Positions 61,926 to 64,000 of a DNA stretch of 64,000 nt are shown here, one piece after another. Numbering within the stretch: position 1 is the first letter of the stretch; each line of letters starts with the position of its first letter. This stretch comes from Myxococcota bacterium. Its GTDB lineage: Bacteria; Myxococcota_A; UBA9160; SMWR01. The DNA is taken from the NCBI GenBank assembly GCA_039030075.1, contig JBCCEW010000005.1, positions 236,254-300,253 on the forward strand, given 5' to 3'. Position numbers and translations under genes: made by a program. The notes below the pieces were generated by a model. That model saw only the letters and a list, made by a program, of their open reading frames with translations, did not search any database and was not told the DNA's origin.

Positions 61926-63875
61926 GTGGTGCGTTGGTTCGCGCTGCTTGTGTGCCTCGGGCTCGCATCGCCCGCGGCAGCCCTCTCCTCCTTCGACTAC
62001 CTCTACATCGAGGCGAACGAAGGCGGCTCGAGTGGCGGCCATACGGCGATCCGGTTCGGCGAGCACACCTATCACTTCCAGAATCGGGATGGCTTGCTGG
62101 TGATCGACCGCGAGCACTCGGTGGACTTCGCGGCGGCCTACGCCTTGCGCAGCAACCGCACGATCCATGGACGTCGGGTGGCGGTGCGCGAAGGGTTCGG
62201 ACGTGAGCTGCACGCGCAGTTTCGGCGGCGCCACCGGGCGCAATCGCGGCAGCTCGATGTGCGGGACGCGCTGCGCGCGGACCGGGCGCTGCTCCAGAAG
62301 TGGCTTCGCGCCGGCGAAAGCGAGCGCGTCGCGGAGCACGCGGTCGACGTGCCGGGCGCCGGCTACTTCCTGCCCGGGGAAGGCGCGTCGCTTCCGGCGA
62401 CGGGCCACGAAACCTCGGCCGCGCTCGCTTCGCTTCTACAGCGGGTGGCCGAGCGACACGGCGATGACTTCATCGCAAGGAAGCGCGCCGCGCTGCGCAC
62501 CGAGCTCCAGGCCGCGGCCGACGCCGACCCGACTGCCTGGGCCGTCGAACTCCCGGCTGATGCCTACGCCGAGCCGCCCTTCGCGGTGTCCTTCGCCCAG
62601 CGCTACGCGAACCGCGCGGCGGCGCTCGTCGCGCTGGACGTGCTCGAAGACACCCGGGTGCTCCGCGACGGCAGCTTCTCGGCGCCCGAGGGCGACGCGT
62701 TCGCACTCGACACCACCGAGCGCGATGTGCTGCGCCGGTTCGCGAAACGGCTCGAAGCCGACCTGGTCCAACTGTTTGCATCCCCGGGCCACGACTGGGG
62801 ACCGGCGGCGCTCGCCGGCATGGCGCGACTGGCCGCGCTCGAGCGCGCGCAAGCGACCGGGCGTCTGGTGTTCCTCGACGCCTTCCCCGCCGATGCCACG
62901 CGCATCGACGCGTCCACCGTCGCACGGCGAACCGACGTCCTGCCCCAGATCCTGGGGGAGGCCCATGCCCAGCTCGCCGCAGCGCGGGCCGCGTTCGCCA
63001 CGCTGGAAGACCCGAACGAACGCGGCTGGGCTCGGGTCGAGCAGGCCGCGAATCGCGCGCACGAACTCGAGCGCGCCCTTCACCAGGGGCGCTCGCTCCG
63101 CGTGGCACGCGGGCACCTGGTGCCGCGTATCTCGGCACCAGTCGCCGGCCTCGCCGCGCCCCGCGCGAGCACCGACGAGCTCCGCACCCATCTCGCCCGC
63201 GTCGAGGCCCGCGAGCGCGACTACACTGCCCAGCTCGACGCGCTCTACCGCTACCACCTGATCACCCGGAACTGCGTTTCCGCGATCTTCGAGACGATTC
63301 GCAGAGCGGCGGGTGATTCCATCGCGGTCTCCCAGGAGGAACTCGGCGGCCACGTCGAAGGGCGGCGCTCCTTCGCGTTCATTCCCTTCGTCTCGGCGGC
63401 CGCGGTCGACCGGCACTACCACGTCGAGGCGCGCTGGGTGATCCCGTCGTTCCGCGCCGCACGACTCCTGGAGATGGAAGCGCGCGAGCACCCCGTCTGG
63501 GTCGCCCTGCGCGAGTCGAACACCCTCACCGCCCAGAGCTACGCCGGCGGCCAGGACGACTCCCCCTTCCTCTTCTTCACGGATCGCCACGTGCTGTCGC
63601 GGCCGATCTTCGGTGCGGTGAACCTCGCGGTTGCAACAGGCGAGCTGGCCCACGGCCTGCTGCGGTTCCCGTTGGATCGCGGCCGCGTCCTACGCGCGGG
63701 CGCCGAAGGCGTCCTCGTGAGCCTGCCTGAGCTCGCCTTCGGCAACATCCGCAAGGGCTCGAACGACTGGGTCGCGCCGGAGTACCGCTTCCTCGAACCG
63801 TCGGCGGACGAGAGCGTGGCGCGGTCGACCGCTACCCCCGACGCCCGCGCAGGTTCGCCAGCGCCGCGACGCTGA
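61926..63875 (+). CDS. exported DUF4105-like protein with a permuted papain-like catalytic pattern
   Basis: A 649-residue protein with a signal peptide (WFALLVCLGLASPAAA). SSFDYLYIEANEGGSSGGHTAIRFGEHTYHFQ puts His39 in a strand-turn, and RNCVSAIFETIRRAAGD supplies a late Cys, the H-then-C order of circularly permuted NlpC/P60-type folds (as in LRAT/YiiX). Between them lie ~400 helical residues. The family is known as DUF4105. GTG start, 12 bases after the lipoprotein stop. Its 3' end overlaps the convergent IPTL-CTERM gene by 44 bases. Confidence 0.72.
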   Translation: MVRWFALLVCLGLASPAAALSSFDYLYIEANEGGSSGGHTAIRFGEHTYHFQNRDGLLVIDREHSVDFAAAYALRSNRTIHGRRVAVREGFGRELHAQFRRRHRAQSRQLDVRDALRADRALLQKWLRAGESERVAEHAVDVPGAGYFLPGEGASLPATGHETSAALASLLQRVAERHGDDFIARKRAALRTELQAAADADPTAWAVELPADAYAEPPFAVSFAQRYANRAAALVALDVLEDTRVLRDGSFSAPEGDAFALDTTERDVLRRFAKRLEADLVQLFASPGHDWGPAALAGMARLAALERAQATGRLVFLDAFPADATRIDASTVARRTDVLPQILGEAHAQLAAARAAFATLEDPNERGWARVEQAANRAHELERALHQGRSLRVARGHLVPRISAPVAGLAAPRASTDELRTHLARVEARERDYTAQLDALYRYHLITRNCVSAIFETIRRAAGDSIAVSQEELGGHVEGRRSFAFIPFVSAAAVDRHYHVEARWVIPSFRAARLLEMEAREHPVWVALRESNTLTAQSYAGGQDDSPFLFFTDRHVLSRPIFGAVNLAVATGELAHGLLRFPLDRGRVLRAGAEGVLVSLPELAFGNIRKGSNDWVAPEYRFLEPSADESVARSTATPDARAGSPAPRR

Positions 63876-64000
63876 GCGCGCCGCCGAGCAGGCCGGCGCC
63901 GAGCGGCCCCAGGGTGGGGATGCCCGGCGACGACGCCGGCTGGAACGGTCCGGTCACCTCGTAGGTGCGGCCCGGATTGCGTTGCGAGCTGAAGTAGAGG
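63832..64000 (-). CDS. C-terminal part of an exported protein with IPTL-CTERM-like tail (start beyond window)
   Basis: Only the last ~55 codons are present. They read LYFSSQRNPGRTYEVTGPF, then PGIPTLGPLGAGLLGGALS and a basic end (LANLRGRRG*). The IPTLGP motif followed by a short hydrophobic helix and Arg-rich tail is the IPTL-CTERM pattern, a relative of PEP-CTERM used for surface sorting. It is convergent with the DUF4105 gene and overlaps it by 44 bases. Confidence 0.75.
   Translation of the reverse strand, partial: LYFSSQRNPGRTYEVTGPFQPASSPGIPTLGPLGAGLLGGALSVAALANLRGRRG

Overview
This is a GC-rich, gene-dense chromosomal segment with no insertion sequence, phage or CRISPR array that I can see. 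Gene order points to a deltaproteobacterium-like organism (Myxococcota/Desulfobacterota sensu lato): rng-rplU-rpmA-obg-proB-proA-nadD, prfA-prmC-murA-his genes, and rpsU-dnaG-rpoD all occur together. RodZ-like and ParA-like genes, sigma-54 regulation, many lipoproteins and C-terminal sorting signals fit the same picture. Taxonomy is inferred from synteny only.

Positions 1-31,000 are mostly housekeeping. The minus strand carries nadD (cut by the window edge), proA, proB, obg, rpmA, rplU and rng. A 440-base gap with a sigma-70-like promoter and a foldable RNA candidate precedes selA. The plus strand then carries an HNH nuclease, a ParA-like ATPase with a degenerate J-domain/HTH protein, rluD, pgeF, rho, a small LLM-oxidoreductase/monooxygenase pair, prfA-prmC-murA-hisD-hisB, a sulfatase, hisH, a lipoprotein, hisA, hisF, and the macromolecular-synthesis operon rpsU-dnaG-rpoD. 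hisG and hisI/E are absent from this his cluster.

Positions 31,000-39,200 are accessory: an amidohydrolase, a very glycine-rich PEP-CTERM protein, two related BamE-like lipoproteins, an FAD-dependent oxidoreductase, a lipoprotein behind a perfect CRP-type operator, and an ECF42-like sigma factor with its DGPF partner.

Positions 39,250-45,263 form the most striking block. Two cytochrome-type proteins, two hemerythrins and a universal stress protein surround a globin-coupled histidine kinase and an NtrC-type sigma-54 activator. Four promoters with sigma-54 -24/-12 spacing (GG-N10-GC) face these genes, and a 30-bp-spaced pair of dyads lies between the first two. I read this as a self-contained gas- or redox-sensing regulon in which the globin kinase phosphorylates the NtrC-type regulator, which then fires all four promoters. 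No locus like it is known to me, but its parts are.

Positions 45,300-64,000 hold two YtcJ-type amidohydrolase lipoproteins, a sugar-dehydrogenase-like secreted protein, an FG-GAP/ASPIC lipoprotein, a K+ channel with two RCK domains, and a metallo-beta-lactamase-fold lipoprotein. A palindrome-rich regulatory region with a fifth sigma-54-type promoter drives an unrecognised gene. After it come a MoxR-like AAA+/vWA-metallopeptidase pair, a PilZ protein, tRNA-Met(CAT), a second PEP-CTERM protein, a DUF4268 nuclease-fold protein, a lipoprotein, a DUF4105 protein and the end of an IPTL-CTERM protein.
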